7,533 nt of DNA from an uncultured Opitutales bacterium (lineage in GTDB: Bacteria > Verrucomicrobiota > Verrucomicrobiia > Opitutales > UBA2995). The DNA lies in contig CALGUT010000322.1 in NCBI GenBank assembly GCA_937920335.1, positions 1 to 7,533 of the forward strand, in the 5' to 3' direction. Each line of letters starts with the position of its first letter. The first letter of the stretch is position 1. Below are positions 1 to 6,901 of this stretch, one piece after another. Under the pieces are notes generated by a model. The model was not told the DNA's origin, did not search any database, and saw nothing but the letters and a program-made list of their open reading frames with translations. Both the position numbers and the translations under genes were made by a program.

Positions 1-1
1 T

Positions 2-148
2 CGGTGTAATACCTTTTCCACAACCGACAATCCTCTCGTTTGGAAATCTCTGGAAGAATCGGCTCAATTCGATACACTTCGTAAATCTTCCACCTTCGCT
101 CCATTCAGCACCAATGATCATTGGATCCTTACACGCAAGAATGGATAA
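2..148 (+). pseudogene. Upstream part of the RHS/YD-repeat gene, cut off by an in-frame stop
   Basis: Frame 2 is open from the first full codon to the TAA at 146-148 and then continues in the same frame for 1402 more codons. The 48 residues before the stop end in HWILTRKNG, and the residues right after it read ILVFDPLGRLV. In RHS proteins the lead-in to the YD repeats typically runs 'W.LTRKDG.I.VFD..GRLV', so both sides of the stop belong to one domain. The true start, and any signal peptide, must lie left of the window. I infer one gene interrupted by a nonsense change, a sequence error or a recoded stop. The alternative is that this is the end of a separate gene and a new one starts at the TTG at 152, but the domain continuity argues against it. 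Confidence 0.75.
146..148 (+). other. In-frame TAA interrupting the RHS frame
   Basis: The codons around it are AAT GGA TAA ATC TTG GTT TTC GAT. A single base change from TCA (Ser), AAA (Lys), GAA (Glu) or CAA (Gln) would give this TAA. No frame change is needed to restore the RHS reading. I see no selenocysteine-type or other clear recoding structure immediately around it, but did not fold the region. Confidence 0.8.
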
Positions 149-151
149 ATC

Positions 152-3100
152 TTGGTTTTCGATCCCCTGGGTCGCTTAGTTGGCCGAGGGAACCGTATTC
201 TACAATACCTGGAGGTCGAATGGGAAGACACGCGGATGCGCGCCATCTCCGATGTAGAATCCAACCGCAAAATCGAGTTCAATTACGATGAGAAAACCGG
301 TCTGGTCAACAGCATCAATGATGTTGAAAAATCAGGGTTCAGTTCCTATCGCCATGTCTTTTTCGAGTATGATGAGTTCCACCGGCTCGTAGCCGTGCAC
401 GAACCAGTAATCGCTTTAGACAGACAATACGGAGAATTCTTTTCCGACCTGGCTATTCCGGACAACGACGAAAATGGGCTGGTCCACGAAATCTTCGTCG
501 ATAGTGAAGAGGAGGTGGGTATCGTGACCCTTCAGTTCGCCCAGCTAGAACACAGCCGCCACCAGGACCTACAAGTATTCTTAAAGTCACCGGCTGGAAC
601 CGAGGTAATCATATTTGACCGGGAGGTGGGATCCGGGGACCTGCAGTTCAACAGGATGCGACTGTTCGACTTCAACGGAGAAAATCCTTCCGGCATCTGG
701 ACGGTCACGGTAAAAGACTTGCAGAGCGGTGAGTTCGGAGCTCTGGACCGTTGGGAGCTGGGCCTGTCCGGTGCTTCCAACCCGGTTTACTACACCTACC
801 CAGAGGTCGACTTCACCGCATCCGGCAACAGTCAAATCCTCCGCTCGACGGACCGTCTAGGAGATCAAATTTTCAGTGTCGCTTACGAAGACCAACGACG
901 GGTCATACGGCAGGATGACGGCAAAGACAACAATCATGAAGCGCAGTTCACCTACGATTTCAGCAACCCCGCCGAACGCACCACCACCTACACCGACCGG
1001 ACGGGAGAAGCCTGGACTACCGTCCACGACGAAGCGCTTCGCATCACTTCGGCGACCACTCCGCTGGGAGCAGAAACGCGTTGGAAATACAGCGACCTCG
1101 GTTTGATTGAATCGATCACCAATGCCCTAAACCAGACAACCTCGTTCACATGGAGCAATAGCAGCGGTTACCTTCGTTCCGCCACCGATTCAGCCGGCCA
1201 TACAACCACCTACAGCCATAATATTTACGGAGCGATTAATAGGATTACCGATGCACTGGGCCAAGAAACTGAATTCCGCTACAACGGCACCAGTCGCACG
1301 ATGTCACTGGTCATTGATGCCAAAAACGGACGCACTACCAAACGCTACGGTTCCAATCGGCAAATGGTCGAGAACATCATCGAGGACGGAGGCGGCGTAT
1401 CCTACAACTGGTCAGCAGGAGAATTACGCAGTACTGGTCACCTACAGGAGAACTCCGCCATGCAACTCACCTACGACGCTGCAGGCCGGCCCTCTGTGAT
1501 CACGGATGGCGATGGCTTTGAAACCAAAATCACCTACCGTCCCAATGGCGATATTCTCGAACGGGAAAATCCACAGGGTGGGATCCGTAAAACGGTCTAC
1601 GATCACCGCTCGCGCATTATCGAGCAAATCGACCGCAAGGGACGCAGCAAGTTTTTCGAATACGATGGCAACGATAACCTGATCAAGGTAATCGACACCG
1701 ATGGGCAGGAGTCTTTTTTCGCTTACGATGGCGAAGACCGCGTGATCGAGGAGACTGACGAGGAAGGCCGATCGATTACTTACACCTACGATGCCGCAGG
1801 GCAGCGTACATCTTTTACCAACCCCCAAGATCAAACAACCACCATCGAATACGACAAGCTGGGCAACCAGACCAAGATTACCGACTGGAAAGGTCTGGTG
1901 GTGCAAAAAGTCAGCTACGACAAACGCAACCTGCCCATATCCATTACCGGCCCGTATGGGAACACCACGACGATTGAGTACGATGCCTTGGGCCGACAAA
2001 CCTCAGTCACCGATTCAGCAGGAAGGAATTCCACCTTCGCCTACGATGAGCTCGATCGTTTGACAAAGGTTACCGATCCTTTGGGTCGAGTTTTTGAGCA
2101 GGAGTATTACGACGACGACATGGTTCGTAGGATGCGAGAACCGATGGGCGAACTAACGAACCTTAGCTACGACCAGGCGAATCGCCCCAATTCTGTCAGC
2201 AACCAGTATTACTCAACGGGACCCAGCAATTACAATGCGCGGGATTTGATCACCCGCCTGCAATTACCCGGTAACGACCGCTTTACCATGACCTACGATG
2301 ACAACGGTCGGGTGCAAACTATCAGCGAATTCCGAAACACTAATTTCAACGACCCTATACGCGCCCGTTTTTATACCCACGACCTCAACGACAACGTCAC
2401 CCGGATAAGCGAACGGCTAGGGACCAGCGGCGGTTATCAATCCAGGGTAGAACGGACCTATGACCCAAAAAATCGCGTAACCACCTACACCAACGACAAC
2501 GCCGAAACCATCGGCTATGCTTATGACGATCAGGGTTCGCTCAATCGGATCACCTACCCCGATGGCAAAACGGTCAATTACTTTTATGATGACCTCAATC
2601 GCCTGGAGCGCGTAGTGGACTGGGAAGACAGGGAGACCCTCTATGAATACAATGCCCTAGGCTTTGTAGCCAAAATCACGTTCCCCAACGGCACCACTCG
2701 GGAAATGGCCTACGACCAGGCCGGCCGCGTTCAGGAGCGCAAGGATTACGATGTGAACCAGAGCGTCATCGTTCAGTACGTCTACACCTATGACGATGCC
2801 TCCAACCTGTTAGTGGAGACACCCGGTCATAACGTTCCACCCTACCAACCGGAAAGTGTTACCATGTCCTACCGGAGGGGTAACTTGCTGGAAAGCTACA
2901 ACGGCATCCCGGTCAATATTAGTGCGCGGGGCAATACCAACTCAGGACCCCTGAATGGCGTCGCAGCTAATTTTGAGTACGATATCCGGGGTAACATGAC
3001 CAAAGCCGGTGATGTTGACTATCGCTACGACGTGGAGGACCGCTTGGAAGGTTGGACCGTGGGAGGCCAAGAAACGCGCTTTACCACCAACCCGGTGCCG

Positions 3101-4360
3101 GGACTATCCCAGATCCTGGTTCAGACCGCCCCGGGAAATGAACTGACCCGCTACGTATATGGACTGGGCCTGATTTACGAAGACACACCGGACGGACTCC
3201 GCGTATTCCACTACGATGAACGTGGCAACACAGTGGCCTTGAGCGATGCTTCCGGAGTGGTCACTGGCACTATAGCCTACGGCCCCTACGGTGAAGTTTA
3301 CAACCGTACCGGTATTTCAGATACTATATTCATGCAGAACGGCTTGTTCGGTGTCGTCACCGGTCCTCAAGGGCTCGTTTACATGCGCTACCGCTGGTAC
3401 AGCCCGGAGATAAAACGTTTTCTCCGACACGATGCACACTTCGGTGAAATATCCCGCACCGGCAGCATGAACCGTTTCGCCTTTGCTGGAGGCAACCCGA
3501 TAACCCGAATCGATCCGGACGGAGAAGCCTGGCATATCCTGGCTGGAGCGGCTATCGGTGCGGTGGTAAGTGTAGGGGTGGAGCTGGTGGTGGACCTTTC
3601 TGACGGCAACGGTATCAGCCACAGCTTAGGTGACTACGGAGCCGCCTTTCTGGGAGGAGCAGTGTCAGGAGCGATTGTAGCCTACAACCCAGCCTTTATA
3701 GTAGCTGGAGAAGCAATCGGAGCGGGCACGACCAATCTGTTGGCAGCCGCCTTCAACGGTGAGCCGGTCGATTACACCAGCCTGGCGACCGACGTGGCCG
3801 TCGCGGCCGCCTTTGGTAAGGCAGGCGGCGGTCGAGGCGGAAGTCGAATAGCAAAGAACTTTGCGGACGCTGATGTGGCTAAAGCGTCGTCCAAGCTCAG
3901 CCGGGGACGGGAGTTTGGCACCTTCTTTCAGCCCGATTCTTCACAAATGAAATACATCGTCCGCAATGCCCCACCAGTTAATGTGACGCCACTTTCCACA
4001 ACCGTGCGTAACTATGCAGGAGAAGCTGCTTCTCATGCGACCAGTTTTGGCGCCAATGTATTGCTAGGTACGTCTCAGGCTTACATCAGTAAAGGTCTTG
4101 CCTTCGGTATCGATTATGCCATCGAAAATCCCGAAATCTTCGCCCACGAGGAGATCATTATGGATCCGCGCTTCCAAAGCGCAGATGGTGCCTCCGGAGT
4201 CGGAAACTTCGGAATCGAAATGCAGGCCCGCACCGATCCCATGGCTGGTAAGCGTGGTCAATTCGGGGAGTTTAATCACTGGAAGGTCTACACTGGCCAT
4301 CTCATGATGGCCCGGGAAGCGATCCCGGTCGAATATAGCCAGCAACTCAACGCCTATTAG
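152..4360 (+). CDS. RHS/YD-repeat protein with embedded P domain and unknown C-terminal domain
   Basis: This is the main part of a giant RHS protein, of the family whose YD repeats fold into a hollow beta-shell that can enclose a C-terminal effector. Order in the 1402 residues: lead-in YD region 1-85, P/Homo B domain about 95-207, YD repeats about 228-1048, RHS-associated core about 1018-1126 ending DPDG at 1121-1124, then a 278-residue tail of no recognised family. The TTG at 152 is only the first possible start after the TAA at 146-148. It has a weak GGA six bases upstream, and the next in-frame ATG is at 236. Neither start would give a signal peptide, so I think the natural protein begins left of the window. 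If the stop is real, a shortened product would lack its export signal and the gene is probably decaying. The frame after the stop is intact over 4.2 kb, which argues for a recent event or a sequence error. Likely destination is the cell surface or export. The toxin role is inferred from architecture only. Confidence 0.85.
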   Translation: MVFDPLGRLVGRGNRILQYLEVEWEDTRMRAISDVESNRKIEFNYDEKTGLVNSINDVEKSGFSSYRHVFFEYDEFHRLVAVHEPVIALDRQYGEFFSDLAIPDNDENGLVHEIFVDSEEEVGIVTLQFAQLEHSRHQDLQVFLKSPAGTEVIIFDREVGSGDLQFNRMRLFDFNGENPSGIWTVTVKDLQSGEFGALDRWELGLSGASNPVYYTYPEVDFTASGNSQILRSTDRLGDQIFSVAYEDQRRVIRQDDGKDNNHEAQFTYDFSNPAERTTTYTDRTGEAWTTVHDEALRITSATTPLGAETRWKYSDLGLIESITNALNQTTSFTWSNSSGYLRSATDSAGHTTTYSHNIYGAINRITDALGQETEFRYNGTSRTMSLVIDAKNGRTTKRYGSNRQMVENIIEDGGGVSYNWSAGELRSTGHLQENSAMQLTYDAAGRPSVITDGDGFETKITYRPNGDILERENPQGGIRKTVYDHRSRIIEQIDRKGRSKFFEYDGNDNLIKVIDTDGQESFFAYDGEDRVIEETDEEGRSITYTYDAAGQRTSFTNPQDQTTTIEYDKLGNQTKITDWKGLVVQKVSYDKRNLPISITGPYGNTTTIEYDALGRQTSVTDSAGRNSTFAYDELDRLTKVTDPLGRVFEQEYYDDDMVRRMREPMGELTNLSYDQANRPNSVSNQYYSTGPSNYNARDLITRLQLPGNDRFTMTYDDNGRVQTISEFRNTNFNDPIRARFYTHDLNDNVTRISERLGTSGGYQSRVERTYDPKNRVTTYTNDNAETIGYAYDDQGSLNRITYPDGKTVNYFYDDLNRLERVVDWEDRETLYEYNALGFVAKITFPNGTTREMAYDQAGRVQERKDYDVNQSVIVQYVYTYDDASNLLVETPGHNVPPYQPESVTMSYRRGNLLESYNGIPVNISARGNTNSGPLNGVAANFEYDIRGNMTKAGDVDYRYDVEDRLEGWTVGGQETRFTTNPVPGLSQILVQTAPGNELTRYVYGLGLIYEDTPDGLRVFHYDERGNTVALSDASGVVTGTIAYGPYGEVYNRTGISDTIFMQNGLFGVVTGPQGLVYMRYRWYSPEIKRFLRHDAHFGEISRTGSMNRFAFAGGNPITRIDPDGEAWHILAGAAIGAVVSVGVELVVDLSDGNGISHSLGDYGAAFLGGAVSGAIVAYNPAFIVAGEAIGAGTTNLLAAAFNGEPVDYTSLATDVAVAAAFGKAGGGRGGSRIAKNFADADVAKASSKLSRGREFGTFFQPDSSQMKYIVRNAPPVNVTPLSTTVRNYAGEAASHATSFGANVLLGTSQAYISKGLAFGIDYAIENPEIFAHEEIIMDPRFQSADGASGVGNFGIEMQARTDPMAGKRGQFGEFNHWKVYTGHLMMAREAIPVEYSQQLNAY
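434..772 (+). other. P/Homo B (proprotein convertase P) domain inside the RHS protein
   Basis: Residues about 95-207 of the protein starting at 152 show the P-domain pattern in order: an opening 'AIPDND', the central strand pair with 'H.RHQDLQVFLKSPAGTEV', and the closing 'GIWTVTVKDLQSGEFGALD' followed by 'RWELGLSG'. These correspond to the family's 'H...DL.i.L.SP.GT', 'G.W.L.V.D...gd.G.L' and 'w.L.l.g' signatures. P domains are beta-sandwich modules found beside subtilisin-like proteases and in many secreted bacterial proteins. Here no protease domain is visible. The domain sits between a YD-like segment ending near residue 85 and another starting near residue 211, so it looks inserted in the repeat shell. 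Confidence 0.85.
833..3298 (+). repeat. YD-repeat array (protein-level repeats)
   Basis: Roughly 37 YD-like units occur in the whole protein, most of them here. Typical units are LTYDAAGRPSVI, YTYDAAGQR, IEYDALGRQ, FAYDELDRL, YFYDDLNRL, MAYDQAGRV and FHYDERGN, at spacings of about 20 residues. Units before residue 430 and around 650-760 are more degenerate (for example YSHNIYGAI, KRYGSNRQM, YTHDLNDNV). At the DNA level the units are diverged, with recurring TACGAT/TACGAC cores only, so no recent tandem duplication is evident. Confidence 0.9.
3203..3529 (+). other. RHS repeat-associated core domain
   Basis: Residues about 1018-1126 follow the RHS core pattern: 'IAYGPYGEV', then 'GLVYMRYRWYSPEIKRFLRHD', then 'NRFAFAGGNPITRIDPDG'. 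These match the usual 'YDPyGe', 'GLYymraRYYdPelGRFlspDP' and 'N.YaY..NnPin.vDP.G'. In characterised RHS and TcC proteins this region closes the shell and aspartates in it cut off the C-terminal domain. Here the first motif is HDAH rather than the common DP, with Asp1094 retained, and the second, DPDG, is intact at 1121-1124. Whether cleavage still occurs cannot be read from sequence. Confidence 0.88.
3524..4357 (+). other. Variable C-terminal region of the RHS protein, function unknown
   Basis: The 278 residues after DPDG fall in two parts. Residues about 1128-1225 are rich in Gly and Ala with hydrophobic runs (1129-1148, 1163-1177, 1182-1201), like the pre-toxin or membrane-active linkers often seen after RHS cores. 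Residues about 1226-1402 are soluble-looking, with a GGGRGG hinge at 1225-1230 and a final segment containing FGEFNHWKVYTGHLMM (1371-1386). I do not recognise a nuclease, deaminase, ADP-ribosyltransferase or peptidase signature. In this family this is where an effector would sit, but no toxin activity can be claimed. Confidence 0.6.
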
Positions 4361-4363
4361 GAT
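4359..4363 (+). promoter_or_regulatory. Ribosome-binding site AGGAT overlapping the RHS stop codon
   Basis: AGGAT begins inside the TAG stop of the RHS gene and ends seven bases before the ATG at 4371, a usable Shine-Dalgarno spacing. It supports the ATG start and suggests the two genes are translated from one message, possibly with coupling. Confidence 0.6.
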
Positions 4364-4370
4364 TATTTTA

Positions 4371-5102
4371 ATGAAAGATTTTTTCAAAGCCCTTTTCCTC
4401 TCTACAGCTGTTCTCGTCAGCCATTCACTGTATCCAGCATCTCACTACTACGATGCAGCGGGGCGACTCATACAGATTGCTTACCCTGAAGGTAGCGGAG
4501 TCACCTATGTCTACGACGACAATGACAATCTATTGTCCGCCACTACAGTACCCATCCCCACTCCACCTCAAAATTTAATCACCAGCTCAGATGAAGACAC
4601 AGGGCTCATCTTAAACTGGGAGGCATCTGATGGTAGCGAAGACTACCGCATCTACCGTCGACGAGGTGCCAACCTGGCATGGCAGGAGATCAGCACAGTT
4701 CCCTCCGGAACCATTGCGTTTATCGACACAGATACCGCACCCAACACTGAGTATGTCTACCGCATCGTGGCCGCCGGATCATTGGGTATGTCCGCCTATT
4801 CAGAACCCTCCTCAGCGATCAGTCCTGATCTCAATATATTTTCCGCACGACTCCTTCAATCCGCAGCGGGAGCAGACCTCTATGAATTGAGGTTTCCAGG
4901 AAAACTCGGTGCTACCTATCGCATAGAATTCAGCGACACCCTGCAAAGCGGTGAATGGAGTCTTCAAGGATACCGACTTTCACCCACCGGCCCAGATAGC
5001 CAGCTACCCATCCCAGGCATCGACAGCGAGATGATCGTTTTCTTCTCCGTCGATCAATCAACCCTCCCCCGTTTCTTTCGGGTGTTAAAGGACCCGGAGT
5101 AA
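4371..5102 (+). CDS. Secreted protein with one YD repeat and an FN3 domain
   Basis: This 243-residue protein begins with a Sec signal peptide: Lys near the start, a hydrophobic run at about 7-20, and a likely cut after YPA at residue 23. A single YD repeat pair follows at about 26-57 (HYYDAAGRLIQIAYPEGS, then YVYDDNDNLL). A fibronectin type III domain spans about 63-150 (PPQNLITSS, LNWEASDG, YRIYRR, TEYVYRIVAA, YSEPS). The last 90 residues are beta-rich with YRIEFSDTLQSGEW and a closing FFRVLKD, a tail style common in secreted PVC-group proteins. It starts 10 bases after the RHS gene on the same strand, so co-transcription is likely. It could assist or attach to the RHS protein at the surface, or be a shortened relative of a larger RHS protein. 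It lacks features of a cytoplasmic immunity protein. No enzyme activity is suggested. Confidence 0.85.
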   Translation: MKDFFKALFLSTAVLVSHSLYPASHYYDAAGRLIQIAYPEGSGVTYVYDDNDNLLSATTVPIPTPPQNLITSSDEDTGLILNWEASDGSEDYRIYRRRGANLAWQEISTVPSGTIAFIDTDTAPNTEYVYRIVAAGSLGMSAYSEPSSAISPDLNIFSARLLQSAAGADLYELRFPGKLGATYRIEFSDTLQSGEWSLQGYRLSPTGPDSQLPIPGIDSEMIVFFSVDQSTLPRFFRVLKDPE

Positions 5103-5110
5103 ACATCTAC

Positions 5111-6496
5111 CTATTCCAATACCCCCCTCAGCCGATTGAAGTCGGCTACACTGCGGTTGTAATTGGCAATCGCTGAAATTTCTCGGAGCTCAGCGAGTGC
5201 GAGATCACTCTGGAGCCTTAAAATAATGAACGTGGAACTCGTGCCGGCATTTAACTTCTTTTCCCCGGCTTCCAAGCTTTGCTCGGCGAGTTCGCGGGCC
5301 AGTTGTGTCGCATACACTCGCTTAAAATTAGTCTGCATCACTTCGAAGGAAGCAAAGAACTCTAACTGAATCGCTTGCTTAATGCTCTCAAGATCCACCT
5401 CCGCAATGCGCTCCCTTTGCACGGAGATCGCCTCACGGGCTTTTCTCGATCGGTTCATAATAGGAAACCCGAATGACGCCCCTAAACTGTAGGTTTCTTC
5501 TCCACCGGAAAAGGCCGAATCAATACTGGCCCCCATTGAACTTCCGCTGCCACTAAAGCCGAACTGGGCAATCAGATCGAGGGACGGTAGCGCCTGGTTT
5601 TTGTCTCGCACGAGTCGAAGACGCGCAATCTCCAGGGCAATTTCTCCGATATGATAATTCGGACTATTCTCCAGGAGCGCAGACAGGTAAGTGCTAAATT
5701 CATCGAACACCTCAGATTCTGCATAGGCTTCTGCCTGCAACTGATAGGACAATGCTTCCGAGGCGTTATCAAAGATTAACTGCTTAATGCGGTTTTGCGC
5801 ACGGGTTACGTTATTGCTGGCCGAAAGCACGCGGTCATCACGAGATGCCAACTGCGCCTGGGCTTCGACGATATCTAGCCTGGCCATCGCCCCTAACGAT
5901 ACCCGTTTATCGTTATCCATAACCGTCTGATTAGTGAGGTCTCGAATCCGGATAGCGCTCTCCAAATTCTTTTGAGCTTCGTAAAGATCATTGAAGGCAA
6001 AGATGGTTGAAGCGATGGTGTCCAAAAGCAGTTGCTTATACTCCCACTCACTCAAGTCGAACTGGTAGCGCGCGATTCTTAAAGCTGCCAAGTTCGCCGA
6101 GAATCCAAAATTCCTCAGTAAGGGCTGACGAAAAGTTAGTCCGGCAAATGCATCGAAATCACCGGGTGACGATAAGGTCTCACTACTATCGATTCCCACA
6201 CTGTAAGTGCCACCTGTTGCCACCAAGCCGTTCACGCCAACACCTGCTGATTCCAGGTTCTGATCATCGACCGATGCGCTATTAAACGAAGCCGTAAGTT
6301 CTGGATCAAAGGAACCTTTGGCAAGTTCGACACCTTGTCCCGCAATCTCAACCGCAGCCCGTACGATCTTGATACCCAGATTCCGCTCAAGCGCACGGGT
6401 CATGGCTTCTTCTTTGGTCAGAACCAAGATCGATCGTTCTTCGCCAAACAAAGTACTCCCCGCCAAGCATAGCAACACTGTGAAAATTCGTTTCAT
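5111..6496 (-). CDS. TolC-family outer-membrane efflux protein
   Basis: TolC-type proteins form trimeric channels through the outer membrane and periplasm for drug efflux or type I export. The 461-residue length is usual for the family. A Sec signal peptide covers about 1-18 (MKRIFTVLLCLAGSTLFG) with no lipobox cysteine, so it is probably not a lipoprotein. The two outer-membrane-efflux repeats are seen at about 25-240 and 270-460. Typical marks are GSFDPELTASFN (61-72), FRQPLLRNFG (122-131) and LGAMARLDIVEAQAQLASR (201-219) in the first. The second has LNAGTSSTFIILRLQSDLA (415-433) and NYNRSVADFNRLRG (446-459). The frame is open to a possible start at 6568, but that would overlap the preceding gene and hide the signal peptide, so I chose the ATG at 6496. 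It lies 17 bases after the small membrane protein gene and the Shine-Dalgarno is weak, which suits translation within an operon. The specific substrate is unknown. Confidence 0.93.
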   Translation of the reverse strand: MKRIFTVLLCLAGSTLFGEERSILVLTKEEAMTRALERNLGIKIVRAAVEIAGQGVELAKGSFDPELTASFNSASVDDQNLESAGVGVNGLVATGGTYSVGIDSSETLSSPGDFDAFAGLTFRQPLLRNFGFSANLAALRIARYQFDLSEWEYKQLLLDTIASTIFAFNDLYEAQKNLESAIRIRDLTNQTVMDNDKRVSLGAMARLDIVEAQAQLASRDDRVLSASNNVTRAQNRIKQLIFDNASEALSYQLQAEAYAESEVFDEFSTYLSALLENSPNYHIGEIALEIARLRLVRDKNQALPSLDLIAQFGFSGSGSSMGASIDSAFSGGEETYSLGASFGFPIMNRSRKAREAISVQRERIAEVDLESIKQAIQLEFFASFEVMQTNFKRVYATQLARELAEQSLEAGEKKLNAGTSSTFIILRLQSDLALAELREISAIANYNRSVADFNRLRGVLE

Positions 6497-6513
6497 CGGT
6501 ACTCGAGACACCG

Positions 6514-6888
6514 TTAAGCGGCCATGGGCTGCGGAGTCACCGCCTCTTCGTCCCTCAACAATGCCCATAGCGTATAGATACCCAACAGAGTCCCGAAAGG
6601 CAGGTTGAGCAAGTTAATGAAACCCAAGACTAAAACCAAAACCCTTCCCCAGGACTTACCAGCGAGCAGAGCCCAGCCTCCAATGATTTCAGGTAAAGCG
6701 AGTATCGAAAGAAAGCCACAAATACCCAGCATAACGATGCCAAGTATACCCGCAGCCTCTGCCTCGCCCTGTAACACAGCGATTCCACCCGCCGCACCCA
6801 GTGCCATGAAGATAATAACCGACGCAAGGAGCGTCAGGAACCCAGAGATCAAATAAAGAATAGCTACGACTTTCTCATGTGTATTCAT
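6514..6888 (-). CDS. Small multi-pass membrane protein, unknown function
   Basis: This 124-residue protein is mostly hydrophobic. Hydrophobic stretches lie at about 8-38, 46-75 and 82-111; the long ones could each fold as helical pairs, so about four membrane helices are likely. A charged loop, GEAEAAG, lies near 41-47, and GKSWGR near 77-82 precedes the last helices. The end of the last segment, NLPFGTLLGIYTLWALLRD (95-113), resembles small four-helix proteins of unknown function that are widespread in bacteria; I cannot name the family with confidence. The short polar tail ends PQPMAA. The frame stays open to 6984, but I chose the ATG at 6888 because it avoids an 83-base overlap with the ATPase gene and starts just before the first helix. 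It is spaced 13 bases after the ATPase stop and 17 before tolC-like, so an operon partner is likely. A role in the transporter is only a guess. Confidence 0.8.
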   Translation of the reverse strand: MNTHEKVVAILYLISGFLTLLASVIIFMALGAAGGIAVLQGEAEAAGILGIVMLGICGFLSILALPEIIGGWALLAGKSWGRVLVLVLGFINLLNLPFGTLLGIYTLWALLRDEEAVTPQPMAA

Positions 6889-6901
6889 AATGTTATACTG
6901 T

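Noticed and set aside
3..182. A second open frame (frame 3) across the left edge, including ATG 141, ending at TAG 180-182
   Set aside because: Its translation has no recognisable features, whereas frame 2 continues directly into the RHS domain.
1442..1999. A 185-codon open frame on the - strand within the RHS gene
   Set aside because: It is antisense to the YD repeats, whose repeated codon pattern keeps opposite frames open. The translation shows no recognisable domain.
5068..5096. Alternative short stems CCCG/CGGG and CGGGT/ACCCG near the end of the YD-FN3 gene
   Set aside because: Stems are only 4-5 pairs, lie in coding sequence and lack a T-run.
4371..5102. Immunity protein for the RHS tail
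   Set aside because: It has a signal peptide, YD repeat and FN3 domain and would act outside the cytoplasm. Nothing in it resembles known immunity families.
5130..5147. Perfect hairpin AGCCGA-TTGAAG-TCGGCT just past the convergent gene ends, as a possible terminator
   Set aside because: It lies inside the TolC-family gene over the codons for its conserved 'ADFNRLRG' end, and neither strand has a T-run after it. It is probably a by-product of coding.
6497..6568. Longer N-terminus for the TolC-family protein
   Set aside because: It would overlap the upstream gene's end, add 24 charged residues and bury the signal peptide starting at 6496.
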